In this document: in pieces, positions 1 to 10,382 of the stretch
Numbering within the stretch: the stretch's first letter is position 1
Layout of the letters: each line of letters opens with the position of its first letter
Origin: Vombatus ursinus
Lineage: Eukaryota > Chordata > Mammalia > Diprotodontia > Vombatidae
Reading direction: 5' to 3'
DNA length: 64,000 nt
NCBI RefSeq assembly: GCF_900497805.2
Contig: NW_020944311.1
Span: 895,071 to 959,070, forward strand
Notes under the pieces: model-generated
Told to the model about the DNA's origin: nothing
Databases searched by the model: none
Seen by the model: only the letters and a program-made list of their open reading frames with translations
Program-made: the position numbers and the translations under genes

Positions 1-495
1 AGAACCCTGGGAAGACTTCTATGAACTCATGCAGAGTGAAGTGAACAGATCCATGAGAACAATGCATACGATGAGGATGACATTGGAGAGATAGACAACT
101 TTGAGAGACTGGAACTCTGCTCAATACAATGACCAACCATATCTCCAGAGGAACAATGAAGCACAGATATCCACCTCCTGACAAAGAGGTGATGGGCTCA
201 AGATGCAGAACGAAACAGACGTTTTTGGACATGGCCAACGCAGGAATTCATTTTGTGTGATTATGTATATTATAATGATAATAGCTAGTATTTTTAAAGT
301 AATAAGGTTTGCAAAGCACTTTACATGTGTTATCCTATTTGATCCTCCCCACAGTCCCGTGAAGTCGGTGATATTATAATATGTATTTGTTACAAGGGTT
401 TTGTTTTTCTTTTTTTCTTTGTTTTCCAGTGGGGGGAGGAGGAGGAGGTAGAAAGGAGAAAAATAAATTTCCATTAATTGGGGAAAAAAAGTAAA
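1..495 (+). mobile_element. L1 3' end (ORF2 tail and 3' UTR), interrupted
   Basis: The first bases match the end of marsupial L1 ORF2 (GGGAAGACTTCTATGAACT, then GTGAAGTGAACAG), as in the fuller copies at 7295 and 51095. The 3' UTR follows, with TGGACATGGCCAACGC and, after an inserted SINE, TTGTTACAAGGGTTTTG and a purine-rich run ending near 495. The copy starts outside the window. It is degraded and has no coding capacity. Confidence 0.75.
269..380 (-). mobile_element. MIR/THER1-type SINE fragment nested in L1 3' UTR
   Basis: GCAAAGCACTTTACATGTG and TATCCTATTTGATCCTC are the minus strand of the L2-like tail region of MIR-type SINEs. ATGTAT occurs on both sides and is a plausible short target-site duplication. 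The L1 3' UTR resumes directly after it. Confidence 0.6.
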
Positions 496-577
496 AGAAA
501 ATCTATATAGCATAATCAGGCCAAAAGGACAGTCCAAAAGGGGCTGGAAGGAAAGAAAACAGTGTTGATGCATTCCC

Positions 578-696
578 ATGGAATGTAAGCTCCCTGAGGG
601 CAAAGACTCTCATTTTTTGTCTTTGTATCCCTAGTGCCAGAAACAGTGCCTGTCTCATTGTGGGCCCTTTGTACATTCTTATTGAATTGAGTTGAA
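578..696 (+). mobile_element. L2 LINE 3' end
   Basis: GAATGTAAGCTCCCTGAGGG, then TTTGTCTTTGTATCCCTAG and the terminal TATTGAATTGA, is the standard 3' end of L2. It is 5' truncated and non-coding. Confidence 0.8.
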
Positions 697-705
697 ATAT
701 AGTCA

Positions 706-1115
706 GATGCTCAAAGACCAAGAGTATAGAAAATCTTTCCCTCTGAAAACCACGGTAGAGACAGAACCTAAAGCCATGTGGAAGCCAAAATCCATCCCTA
801 AGTTCTGTGTAGTTGATCAAAGGCAGTCAGCACACATGCTATACTCATAGAGCCCCTGCAGGCATCCTGGCACAAAATGACACCATACCTCAACGTGGGT
901 AATAATTCACTTTCAAGAGAATTCAAATGAACTGTTCTGCATAGGACTTTGAGAAGCTGAAGATTAATTAATGACAAAAAGAAGCCCACCTTACAACTCA
1001 GTTCCTGAGTCAGGTGGGCACTTGACCACAGCCACCCTCAGGGCATAGCAAATTGCCTCTGGAATGACACTTGGGGGTAAACAGACTGTTCCAAGGAGCC
1101 AGGCCTAGGTAAGAA
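706..1115. other. Unassigned single-copy-looking stretch
   Basis: No recognisable repeat, coding frame with codon structure, or RNA gene. Open frames here are short and chance-like. Confidence 0.4.
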
Positions 1116-1119
1116 TTTA

Positions 1120-1245
1120 CTGATCACCTAATCCAAATGTCTCTTTTAAAAGAAAGAGAAAGTGAGGCTCAGGGAAGGGGAGAGAGTTGTCCAAAGTCCC
1201 TTGGTGGTCCAGGATTATAAACCAGTACTCTTTCCGTAGAGACTT
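1120..1245 (-). mobile_element. MIR-type SINE remnant
   Basis: GAGGCTCAGGGAAGGGG followed by TTGTCCAAAGTCCC is the minus-strand core of MIR-like SINEs (TGAGGAAACTGAGG...ACTTGCCCAAGGTC), diverged. Confidence 0.6.
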
Positions 1246-1554
1246 TTCCAAGAGGCTCAAGGCAGAATAGGAGATGACAATTTCCCTAGATACCCTCTGG
1301 ACATCAACTCAATCATGAAATCGATTTTATAAGCCACTTGGAAAATCAGTTGCATACCCACCACCACCATCTTTTAAGCCCACTTTAATGTGATTTCCCC
1401 TAGGTAACAAAAACAAAATGGTTGGGGTAGGGAAAGTGCACAGAGAGGTGGGAAAGGTTCATGCAATATTGTGTGTCTAGTAATGGCCCTGATTATTTCA
1501 TCTGACTGTTAGACCCAGAGGTTCCTTCACCCTTAGCAATAAGAGACCTTTGGA

Positions 1555-1701
1555 GGGGCAGCAAGGTGGCACAGCCTCTGGTCTTGCAGTCAGGAGGACC
1601 TGAGTTCAAATCCAGCCTCAGACACTTGACACTTACTAACTGTGTGACCCTAGGGAAGTCACTTAACCCCACTGCCTAGCAAAAAGAAAAAAGAAAAAAA
1701 A
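1555..1701 (+). mobile_element. Poly-A tRNA-headed SINE (WSINE1 type)
   Basis: Starts GGGGCAGCAAGGTGGCACAG, with a pol III B-box-like GAGTTCAAATCC, then TAACTGTGTGACCC, CACTTAACCCC and an A-rich tail. It is flanked by an imperfect target-site duplication, AGACCTTTGGA (left) and AGACCCCTTTGGA (right), consistent with L1-driven insertion. Confidence 0.9.
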
Positions 1702-1899
1702 AGACCCCTTTGGAACGCTGGATGCAGGCAGCCCCTGAATTGGCAGGGAAAACAGGAACAAGGAGCATGAAAGGCAGAGGCCCTCTTCTGAGCTGGGTAT
1801 GTTGCAGTTTAAGAATATGTTCAGGGGCCTTTTCTGACATTTTTGCTCAGAGGCCCAGAAACAGCACAGAACGCCAGAGATGGGAGGCACCTTTAAAAG

Positions 1900-2094
1900 C
1901 ATCTAGGCCATGAGATTTTTACCCCGTTTTTATTTGCCAAGGACCCCCTTGGGCAGTCTGGTGAAGTCTACAGACTCCTCAGAATAAAGTTTTTAAATGT
2001 ATACAATAAAATACAGAGTATTACAAAAGAAATAAAGATACAATTTTTCCCATCCAAGCTCATAGCCCAGCTAAAATCTCACCACAAATTTCTT
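1900..2094 (+). mobile_element. Old hAT-like MITE, split by an L1-related insertion
   Basis: CCAAGGACCCCCTTGGGCAG, then GTCTGGTGAAGTCTACAGAC and AATAAAGTTTTTAAATG, resembles a mammal-wide short element whose other end reads like GGTTAAGAACCCCTG. That second end continues at 4191-4225 (TTCTTGAACCCCTAATCTA) after the 2.1-kb insertion. Family assignment is from memory. Confidence 0.45.
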
Positions 2095-4190
2095 TTTTTA
2101 TGTATTATTTATTTATTTTTAATATTCTTTGCATACACGCCTCTTTTATATGAGAACACTTTCCCTATTCTACCTCTCCCTTCTTCCAGCGCATCCCTCT
2201 CTCTCACCTGTACATTGTGGAGAGATAATCCTAATATAATCTACTCACACCTATGTCCTCTGTCTGTGCAGACTCCTTCTAACAGCCCTAATAATGATAA
2301 AGTTCTTAGGAGGTCCATGTATCATTTTCCCATATAGAAATGTAAAGTGTTTAACTTTATTAGGATTACTTAGGATTACTCTTTCATGTCTATCTATTTA
2401 GGATTCTCTTTAGTCTTCTGTCAACTGTCAAATTTTCTATTCAGTTCTGGTCTTTTCATCAGGAATTCTTGAAAGTGTTCTATTTCATTAAGTATCCATT
2501 ATTTTCCCCTGAAGGATTATACTCACTTTTTCTGGGTAGGTGATTCTTCATTATAATCCTAGATCCTTTGCCCTGCAGACTATCACATTCTATTCCTCTC
2601 CTTTAATATAGAAGCTGTTAAATATTCTGTGATCCTGACTGTGGTTCCAAAATATTTGAATTTTCTTTCTGACTGCTTGCAATTTTTTCTCTTTGACCTT
2701 CGGGTTCTGGAATGTGGCTCTAATATTCTTGGGAGTTTTCATTTAGAGATCTCTTTCAGGAGATCAGTGGATTCTTTCACTTTCTATTTTACCCTCTGTA
2801 TCTAAGATATCAGGGCAGTTTTCCTTAATAATTTCTTAAAAGGTAATGTCTAGGTTCTTTTTTTTGATCATGGTTTTCAGGTAGACCAATAATTCTTAAA
2901 TTATTTCTCCTCAATCTATTTTCCAGGTGAGTTATTTTTCCAATGAGATATTTCACATTTTCTTCTATTTTTTCATTCTTTCGACTTTGTTTTTTGATGC
3001 GTCATGGAGTCATTAGCTTCCACTTGCCCAATTCTAATTCTTAAGGAATTATTTTCTTCTTCGAGCTTTTATATCTCTTTTTTTCCATTTGACCATTTCT
3101 GATTTTAAAGGAGTTATTTTCTTCAGTGAATTTTTGTGCCTTTTTTTTAACCATTTGTCCACTCTGTTTTTTAAGGTGCTATTTTCTTCAGTATTTTTTT
3201 GTGCCTCTTTTACCAAGCTACTAATTCTCTTTTCATCATTTTCTTGCATCATTCTCATTTGTTTTCCCAATTTTTCCTCTACCACATTATGTCTTTCTTG
3301 AATTCTTCCAGAAATTCTTGTTGGGTTTGAGTCCAATTATCCTTTTTCTTTGAGGCTTTGCTTGTATCTATTTTCACATTATCTTCCTCTGAGTTTGTGC
3401 TTGGTCCAATCCATAGTAACTTCCCATAGTAACTTTTTATGGTCAAGTTAATTTTTTGTTGTTTGTTCATTTTGTCAGCCTATTTCTTCACTTTGACCTT
3501 TAGGTTAAAGTTGGATTCTGCTCACCTAGGGGTGGGGAGGCATTATGCCAAGCTTCAGTCTTTCTCAAGCTGCTGTCTTCAGAGCTAGTTCTGGGGGTCT
3601 GCAAGTTTTCAGTGTTTCCAAGGTGGTGTTATCCTTGGAGAGGTGTGGTCAGTGCTCTCTCTTGATCTATGCTCTGGTCTTTAGTCAGGAAGGGGCCCTG
3701 CTCCCCTGAAGCAAAGTGCTAGTACTAGTGCTCCTCTTGGCCCTGGATCTGTGACCAAGACCCCTGTTCCCTTGTGACTGATCACAAATGCTTCTGTGTG
3801 CTCTGGAACTGCAACCCAGAACTTCATATGGGCAATAGAGTTGTCAATCAGTTTCAGCCATACCCAGTGCCAGCAAAGGGTCCCCTGCAATCTCTTTCCG
3901 ACCAGTAGTCTGACCTCCTTACTGTCTCCGGGCTGCTGCTGTCCCAACTGTCTCCCAGGCCCAGGGCTGGTGCTCCTACCACACCCCAGGCCTGTGCCTA
4001 CCCCGTTGTCACAGACTGTTCCTTCAAACCTCCTAAGTTGGCTTAGGCTGGAAAAATGTCTCCTTCTGACCTTTTGTTTGCTCTGCTGCTCCAGAATTTC
4101 ATTTGAGATGTCATTTTAAAGTTCTTTGGAGGAGAACGTCAGAAACATTCAGCTGAGTCCCGGCCTGTACTCCTCCATCTTGGATCCCCC
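2095..4190 (-). mobile_element. ORF1-only L1 relative (HAL1-like), apparently complete
   Basis: Read on the minus strand it begins at 4190 with GGGGGATCCAAGATGGAGGA, a marsupial L1 5' end. It continues through a GC-richer leader (4190 to about 3475), an ORF1 relic (3470 to about 2430) and a short 3' region, and ends in an A-rich tail at 2095-2130. No ORF2 sequence (endonuclease, reverse transcriptase or Cys-rich end) is present. A near-matching 14-base target-site duplication flanks it: ACCACAAATTTCTT at 2081-2094 and ACTACAGATTTCTT at 4191-4204 (12/14). The copy was therefore inserted in this form. Half-L1 elements (HAL1) are known in mammals; this could be one, or an internally deleted L1. 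Confidence 0.8.
2430..3470 (-). pseudogene. L1 ORF1 relic
   Basis: The minus-strand frame starts with a conserved ORF1 N-terminus (MNKQQKINLTIKSYYG, then NSEEDNVKID) at 3470. Next, at about 3336-3049, comes a Lys/Glu-rich coiled coil (EEKLGKQMRMMQENDEKRIS), as expected for the trimerising part of ORF1p. The RNA-binding domain follows in broken frames near 2940 (RRNNLRIIGLPENHDQ), then its C-terminal part. Several stops and frameshifts break it. ORF1p is the RNA-binding chaperone of the L1 particle; this copy cannot encode it. Confidence 0.8.
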
Positions 4191-4225
4191 ACTACAGATT
4201 TCTTGAACCCCTAATCTACAGCAAC

Positions 4226-4365
4226 ATTTCATTTTAACCAATGGGGAAACTGAGGCTAAGAAAGGGGGAGTAACTTGTCTAAAGTCACATAGATTGGTAG
4301 TGGCTAAGCTGGGACTAGACCCCAGGTCTCTTATCTGATTCAGTGTTCTTTCTGCTACCCCACAC
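4226..4365 (-). mobile_element. MIR-type SINE
   Basis: GGGGAAACTGAGGCTAAG and ACTTGTCTAAAGTCACATAG are the minus-strand core; GTGTTCTTTCTGCTACCCCAC matches the head end. Confidence 0.75.
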
Positions 4366-4371
4366 TTCTGT

Positions 4372-4618
4372 CCGTAAAAGCACTGGACTTGACCTCAGGA
4401 AGACTTGGGATCAGATCCTTCTTCTGACGTTTACTAGCTGTGTGATCCTAGGCAAGTTTCTTAACTTCCATGTGCTTCAACTTCCTCAACTGTAAAATGG
4501 GGGAAATAATGGCACCTATCTCCCAGGGTTATTGTGTGGATCAAATAAGATAATATTTGTAAAGCACTTAGCACAGCGCCTGGCACACCACAGGTACTTA
4601 ATAAATGCTTATTCCTGA
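4372..4618 (+). mobile_element. THER1/MIR-type SINE with L2-like tail
   Basis: A tRNA-like head is followed by TTTACTAGCTGTGTGATCC, CTCAACTGTAAAATGGGGG, TATCTCCCAGGGTTATTGTG and the tail GGTACTTAATAAATGCTTAT. The tail matches the L2 3' end, implying L2 mobilisation. Confidence 0.85.
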
Positions 4619-4644
4619 CCTGCCCCACCCCCACCTCCTGTGAC

Positions 4645-4700
4645 CTTGTTGTTGTCATTGTTGAATCATTTCAGTCGTGTCATACTCTTCCACAAAGTCA
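4645..4700 (-). mobile_element. MAR1-type SINE 3' end fragment
   Basis: TTGTTGTTGTCATTGTTGAA followed by TTTCAGTCGTGTCATACTC is the minus-strand end of the SINE with an RTE/BovB-like tail. A longer copy in the same orientation begins at 4791. Confidence 0.6.
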
Positions 4701-4790
4701 GCTATATTTCTACCTATTCTTATTATTCTTGACTCGAAACCCAGCCCTCTAACTTCTACGCTTCTATCCCCTACTTCTCAACTAATGGAC

Positions 4791-5038
4791 TGCTATTCAG
4801 TCGTTTCAGTCCCGTCTCACTCTTCATGACCCCATTTGGGGTTTTCTTGGCAAAGATACTGGACTGGTTTGCTATTTCATTCTCCAGCTCATTTTACAGA
4901 GGAGGAAACTGAGGCAAATCGGGTTAAGTGACTTGCTCAGGGTCACACAGCTAGGAAGTATCTGAGACTGAATTTGAACTCAGGTCTTCCTGACTCCAGG
5001 CCCAGCATATATCCACTGAAGTGCCACCCAGCTGCTAC
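4791..5038 (-). mobile_element. MAR1-type SINE
   Basis: Minus-strand order: ATTCAGTCGTTTCAGTCC, CATGACCCCATTTGGGG, CTCCAGCTCATTTTACAG, GACTTGCTCAGGGTCAC, GAACTCAGGTCTTCCTGACT and the head GTGCCACCCAGCTGC. Nearly full length. Confidence 0.9.
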
Positions 5039-5052
5039 CCACCCCCCCCACC

Positions 5053-5225
5053 CCTGTGTGACCCTGGGTAAGTCTTTTAACCTCTCTGAACCTCTGTTTC
5101 CTGAGTTGTCAAATGGGAATTAAAAACACCTGTAATACTTATCACCCATGGCGAGTGTAATGCATGCAACACACTCTGCAAACCTTTAAGCACTATTGAA
5201 ATTCAGTTACCAAGGTTATTATTCA
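5053..5225 (+). mobile_element. MIR-type SINE
   Basis: CTGTGTGACCCTGGGTAAG, AACCTCTCTGAACCTC and a diverged tail with CTCTGCAAACCTTTAAGCAC. The head is missing. Confidence 0.7.
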
Positions 5226-5955
5226 ATTATGATTTCCAGGGGAACCAAGCCAAGTGTTCCAGTCTCATCCAGGGGACATCACTGGCCAGTTGGATCAGAT
5301 GATGTGTGGGAGCAGCAGGGAGGAGGAGGAGGGAAAGAAGGGGAGAGAGGAAGAGAAGTATGAAGAGGAAGGAGGTGGCGGAGGCATCCGCGGCAGCATC
5401 TGAGCTGGTTCCCTTGTGGTCATGTGAGTTGCTCCCGGGGAACCTGATGGGGAGCTCTGAATTTGAATGGCTTCCCAATGAAAACCCCCCAAAAGCTGGG
5501 CAGCTTCTGCCTTCCATCAGCCTGCCAGGTGCAGTCTGATTAGGAAGCTGTTCCAGCAGCTCCCAATCTGGCAGGTAGGGGCAAATGAGCAGATCTGGGG
5601 TGCTTCTTCCCTCCTCCTCTCCAGGCCTTCGCTGCCAGGCCTGGCCAATGGCAGTACGAGGGCAACTGAGCGCAAGCCTGGTAGCTCCTCAGTGGGGCAC
5701 CAAAATGCTGCCGAGATCAGACAGCTGCTGGAGGACCACACTCCCTTTTAGAGGGGCTCCCAGGCAGCAAGGCCCAGCTCACCCTTCACCACGCAGCTGA
5801 TGATGTCACATTTGACACAACCTGGCTCAGCTTCTAACAGTAGAAGGTCGGTGGTGTTTCTGACCTTCCTGGATGAGGTGAAATCGCTTCCTTTTGTCTC
5901 CCAAGAACTATGGAGCCCCTTGCTGGAAACGGAGAGGCAGCCCAGTGAGAACAAT
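5226..5955. other. Repeat-free stretch with purine-rich and CpG-containing segment
   Basis: About 5310-5395 is strongly GGA/GAAG-rich on the plus strand and includes CATCCGCGGCAG. A splice-donor-like CAG/GTAGGG lies near 5575. Overlapping frames of 70-95 codons exist on both strands, but none resembles a known protein. This may be a single-copy regulatory or untranslated segment. Confidence 0.3.
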
Positions 5956-6189
5956 AGCATTTAGGGGGCTAGGAGGTCAGTTCTACCTCTGACACTTATA
6001 CTGGGCTAGTCTCTGAGATTCAGGAAATTCCCTAAGACAAAGTTACAGACGGCTTGAGATCAGCATTGGCGAAAAGAGTTCCCACACTAACAAAAGGGCA
6101 GGTCCTAGAAATCACCACACAAGAGCCTGGTACCATGCCAAAAGTCCTGGGTTTAGGGTTATAGGACTGGGGTCATGTTTCACAGATTT

Positions 6190-6310
6190 CAAGCTGGACC
6201 AAATCCTGGCTCTGCCACTTACCACCTCTGTAGCCTTGGTCAAGTCATTTTACTCTCTGGGCCTCTGTTTCCTTTTTTGTAAAGTAAGATACAGTGTTCT
6301 AGATGCATAT
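6190..6310 (+). mobile_element. MIR-type SINE fragment
   Basis: AAATCCTGGCTCTGCCACTT, CCTTGGTCAAGTCATTTTAC and TCTGGGCCTCTGTTTCC follow the MIR core order. Confidence 0.7.
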
Positions 6311-6590
6311 TTGCTCTTTTGTCTTACTCTCTGACTTGAGGTTAAGAGTTGGGAATCTATGCATGCTTTGCTCCTCAACCTTAGCTCACAGAGCTTTGTA
6401 TCATGTGAATAACTCATTGCCAGCTGGTAAACGTGGCCCTCTTCCTTAAGCTTACATTTCTCCTCAGGATGATTTCTCATCATTCAGAAGATTCTATTTC
6501 TGATTATTTTCCCCCTTAAAACCGAACCAAAATTTGCCAGAGAATAAATCCAAATAATTAATGCAAGTGCACTGGACACAGATCTAAACA

Positions 6591-6636
6591 CATCACCACC
6601 ACCACCACCACCACCACCACCACCACCACCACCCCC

Positions 6637-6680
<44 letters not shown>
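6591..6680. repeat. (CCA)n grading into a 43-base poly-C tract
   Basis: A CAC/CCA trinucleotide run (6591-6631) passes into an uninterrupted C run at 6638-6680. It creates long artefactual poly-Gly and poly-Val frames on the minus strand. Confidence 0.97.
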
Positions 6681-6694
6681 ACCCGCCCTCCCCT

Positions 6695-7112
6695 CCCACA
6701 CATACAGTCCAAAGTCTACTGCCTCCAGGATTAAATTTAAAGCCCTCAAAAAGCTGGCCCCTCCCTACCTTTCCAGCCTCATTTCATGTTACTTCCTTTC
6801 ATGTGCTTTCTGCTTTAGTCAAACTGGCCTACTAGGTAATCACCCCATAGATAGTTTATCTCCCACCCCTCTGCCTCTGCCCCACGTCTAGAAGGCTTTT
6901 CTGCTCTCCCTCATCACATCTGCCTTGTAGAAGCTTCCAGGAGAGCAATTTCATAGCTTCAAATTTTACTTTTTTCTGTCCATCCTCTACCTCCTTGAGA
7001 GAATGAAAACCCCTTGAGGGCAAACATGGTTTGGTTTTTGACCTTATATCTCCAGTGCCTTGCACATAGTAGGTGCTCAATAGATGTCTGTTGGATTAAA
7101 TTGAGCCAATGG
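6695..7112 (+). mobile_element. L2 LINE (ORF2 end and 3' UTR)
   Basis: CTACTGCCTCCAGGATTAAA, AGCTGGCCCCTCCCTACC, TTTCCAGCCTCATTTC, CCCTTGAGGGCAAACATGG and TGCACATAGTAGGTGCTC follow the order of the L2 3' part. Non-coding. Confidence 0.85.
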
Positions 7113-7149
7113 AAGCAACAATTTCCAGTAACAGCTCACTTGGGGAACA

Positions 7150-7294
7150 AAGTGTTTTCCACTTATATAACCTTATATAGCACCTACTGTGTGCCAGGCA
7201 CTGTGCTAAGCACTTTACAATTATTATCTCATTTGATCCTCACAACAACCCTGAGAGGTAAGTGCTATTGTTATCCCCATTTTACAGACGAGGA
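7150..7294 (-). mobile_element. MIR/THER1-type SINE, first half (split by L1)
   Basis: GCACCTACTGTGTGCCAGG, CTCATTTGATCCTCACAAC and CATTTTACAGACGAGGA break off at 7294. The sequence resumes at 10481 with AGGAAACTGAGGCAAACAG and ends near 10600. The repeated AGGA (7291-7294, 10481-10484) is the short duplication at the L1 insertion point. Confidence 0.85.
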
Positions 7295-7550
7295 GTGAGG
7301 ATTCTGGGAAGATGGCAGAATAAGGCAGAAAAGTACCCGGCTCTCCCAAATTCCCAAACAATTTAAAATAGCCCTAAAGTGAACTAATTAAGTCGGGGCA
7401 GACAAGTCATCTAGCAGCAGAAACTTGGGAGGACGCTGGGAAAGATGGGGGAGGGGGGGAGGAGTGGGGCGCGACAGCCTCGGCTTCAGGAACTTTCGCC
7501 TCCCCAACAGTGAGGAGGCGGGAGGTGGGATGGCTGATTGGAGGAAGATT

Positions 7551-7568
7551 GGGGGGGGGGGGGGGGGG
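7551..7568. repeat. G18 homopolymer in L1 5' leader
   Basis: Eighteen consecutive G within the GC-rich leader of the L1 at 7295. Potential G-quadruplex, and error-prone for assembly. Confidence 0.95.
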
Positions 7569-7939
7569 AGCAGCTGCTGCCCTGGACAATGGCCGAGGGA
7601 TGCTAACCTGACAAGGTGTGGGCAGGAGGAGCTCGCATGTGCCGGTGAGCGCGCTGGCAAAGGGTTGGGGCCCTGCTGGCTGGCGTCACTTCCGGAGAGC
7701 GGAGGCCCTGAATTTGGTTTCACTTCCGGGGCAGAGGGGAGAGCTGATGCTTGCCGCTGAGGAGCGTCTGCAGGGAGCAAGAGCCCGTGCAAACGAGGCA
7801 GGGAGTGGCAGGGAGGGCCCTGGTCGTGACTCAGGGGCAGAGAAAAGTACCTGAGGGCAGATCCCCAGACCCTGGAGCCTGAGACCTTATCCCCTACATC
7901 TCGAGACTAGGGATGACTCTAACACAAAGTTAACAGCCA

Positions 7940-8330
7940 AGAAATAAGCAGCCAAAAACTTTAAGCAGAAGAGAAGGAACCCAACTGTAGGTGGCTATTA
8001 TGGTGACAGAGAAGATAGGGGTTCAAACTCAGAAGAAGATAGTGAAGTTAAAACAGCTTCCTTTTCTTTTCAAAGAAAAATATAAAATAATCACAAGGCC
8101 AAAAAGAATTCTAAGAAGAGCTTAAAAAGGACTTTAAAAATCAAATAAGAGATTGAAAAATTAGGAAAAAATAAGGGTAATGCAAGAAAATCAAGAAAAT
8201 TATGAAAAGAAAGTGAATCTTGAATGGACAAAAAAATGAATATTTACTGAATTAAAGGACTTTCAGGTATTTGTGAGGAAAAGACCAGAATTGAACAGAA
8301 AATTTGATCTACAAGAATCAGGAGAAACAT
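7940..8330 (+). pseudogene. L1 ORF1 remains
   Basis: GGTGGCTATTATGGTGACAG followed by CAAACTCAGAAGAAGATAG corresponds to the ORF1 N-terminal segment seen intact at 3470 (minus) and 52470. A short coiled-coil piece follows (near 8215). The frame then jumps to the extreme ORF1 C-terminus (GACTTTCAGGTATTTGTGAG; AAGACCAGAATTGAACAG). The RNA-binding domain is missing. Not translatable. Confidence 0.65.
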
Positions 8331-8607
8331 AAGAAGGTAAACTTTAAAGACCAAATGTAAGGAATTTATAAGGCCAAACTATTTCTTATATGGGAAAACA
8401 TTGTCTGTAGCTCTTAAAAATGTTATCATTACTTGGATAGTTTGAAAGAACATACATAGCTAGAAGGCTTGGGGTTGAGTTGAGTATGATGGGATGATCC
8501 TAAAAAATAAAGTTGGGTAGGGAGAGATAAAATATAACAATTATCTCTTACAAATGGGGTGTGAATGGAAGATCTGTTACAGTGGAGGTAGGAGGTGGTG
8601 AAAGAAG

Positions 8608-10140
8608 TCAAGGAGATGAATAGAATCTTAGATAAGCTAGATATCTAGAAAGAATTGAATGGGAATATAACAATATATCTTTTTCTCAGTGGTACTTTTA
8701 CAAAAATTAACCATATATTGGAGCATAAAAACCTTATAGTTAAATACAGAAAAGCAGAAATATTAAATGCATCCTTTTCAGATAATAATGCAGTACAAAT
8801 TATATTTAGTAAGGGACCATGGAAACACCAGATCTTAAATTATATTATGAGACAGTAATTATCAAAACTATCTGGTACTGGCTAACAAATAGAAAGGTGG
8901 ATCAGTGTAAAAGAGGAGACATACAATACACAGTAGTAAATTATTATAGTAACCTTGTGTTTGACAGATATAAAGGTTTAAGCTTTTGGGATGAGAATTC
9001 ACTATTTGATAAAAATTGTTAGGAAAACTGGAAAGCATTCTGGCAGGAATAAGGTATAGATCAATATTTTACACCATTTGCAAAGATAAGGTCAAAATGG
9101 AAACATGACTTAGATATAAAGGGAGATATCATAAGAAAATTAAAAGAACATGGAATATAGTACCTATTAGACTTACAGGTAAGAGAATTTATGAATAAAC
9201 AAGAGATAGCATTTTAAGATATAAAATGGATAATTTTGATTACATTAAATTAAAAAGAGCTTGTACAACTAAAACCAATGTAGCCAAGATTAGAAGGAAA
9301 GCAGAAAATTAGGAGAAATTTTTATAGACAATTTCTCAGATAAAGGTTTCATATCTCAAATATAAAGAGAACTTTGTCAAATTTATGAGAGTATGAGTTA
9401 TTCCCCGATTGATAAATGGTCAAAGGATATGAACAGGCACTTTTTCAATGAAGAAATCAAAACTATAGAGGACAGCTAGGTGTTGCAGTGGATAGAGCAC
9501 TGGCCCTGGAGTCAGGAGGACCTGAGTTCAGATCCAACCTCAGACATTTGACACTAGCTGTGTGCCCCAGGACAAGTCCCTTCCCCCCCCCCCCCCCCAA
9601 TTGCTTCACCAAAAAAAAAAAAAGAAATCAAAACTATATAGTCATATTAAAATGCTCTAAATCACTATTCATTAGAGAAATACAAATTAAAACACCTTTG
9701 GATATCATCTCATACCTATTAGATTGGCTAAAATGATAGAAGGAGAAAATGAGAAATATTGGAGGGAAAGTAGAAAATTGGGACACTAATACACCATTGA
9801 TGGAACAGTGAATTAATCTAAGCGTTTTGGAGAGCAACCTGAAATTATGCTCAAAGAGTTATAAAACTGTGTGTACCCCTTGACCCAGCAATACCAATAT
9901 TAGGTCTATTTCCTAAGGTGATGAAGTGAAAAGGAAAAAAAATTGTGTCTTCTAAAATATATATAGCATCTCTCTTTCTGATGGCAAAGAACTGGAAATT
10001 GAGGGAATGCCCATCAATTATGGAATGGCTAAGCAAGTTGTGGTATGTGATTGTGATGGAATACTACTGTGCTGTAAGAGATGATGAGCTCGATGATTTA
10101 AGAAAAAACATGGAAAGAGTTGCATGAGATAATGAAGAGT
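8608..10140 (+). pseudogene. L1 ORF2 remnant: endonuclease end fused to thumb/C-terminus
   Basis: 8655-8816 encodes TFTKINHILEHKN and NASFSDNNAVQI, matching the L1 endonuclease end (TYSKIDHILGHK...SDHNA). The catalytic His of SDH is Asn here. Near 8821 the frame changes to TPDLKLYYETVIIKTIWYWL, the region downstream of the RT palm, so roughly 600 codons (by comparison with human ORF2p) are absent. The rest follows the ORF2 C-terminus (SPIDKWSKDMNRHFF-like, then EWLSKLWYVIVMEYYCAVRD). The Cys-rich motif is lost. Many stops; a SINE interrupts at 9469-9622. Confidence 0.82.
9469..9622 (+). mobile_element. Poly-A tRNA-headed SINE inserted in L1
   Basis: GACAGCTAGGTGTTGCAGTG to an A13-like tail. 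A perfect 16-base target-site duplication, AGAAATCAAAACTATA, lies at 9452-9467 and 9623-9638. A C16 run interrupts the region before the tail at 9583-9598. Confidence 0.95.
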
Positions 10141-10332
10141 GTAATGAGCAGAACCAAGAGATCATTGTATACAGTTACAGCAATATTGTTCAAATAACAA
10201 CTGTAAAGGACTAAGTTATTCTGAGTATTATAAATACTCAGATCAACTACAAAGGACCCATGAAAGAAGATGCTATCCACCTCCAGAGAAAGAACTGATA
10301 AACAGAAGTATGTATAGCATGGTTTTACATAG

Positions 10333-10339
10333 GTGTGTA

Positions 10340-10380
<41 letters not shown>
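10333..10380. repeat. (TG)n microsatellite in L1 3' UTR
   Basis: TG repeats with TATG interruptions between the L1 3' UTR and its A-rich end. Confidence 0.95.

Positions 10381-10382
<2 letters not shown>

Noticed and set aside
121-603. 160-codon minus-strand frame
   Set aside because: Lies across an L1 3' UTR, a nested MIR fragment and an L2 end on the opposite strand; a shadow of repeats.
6484-6749. Poly-Gly and poly-Val frames
   Set aside because: Direct translation of the (CCA)n/(C)n tract.
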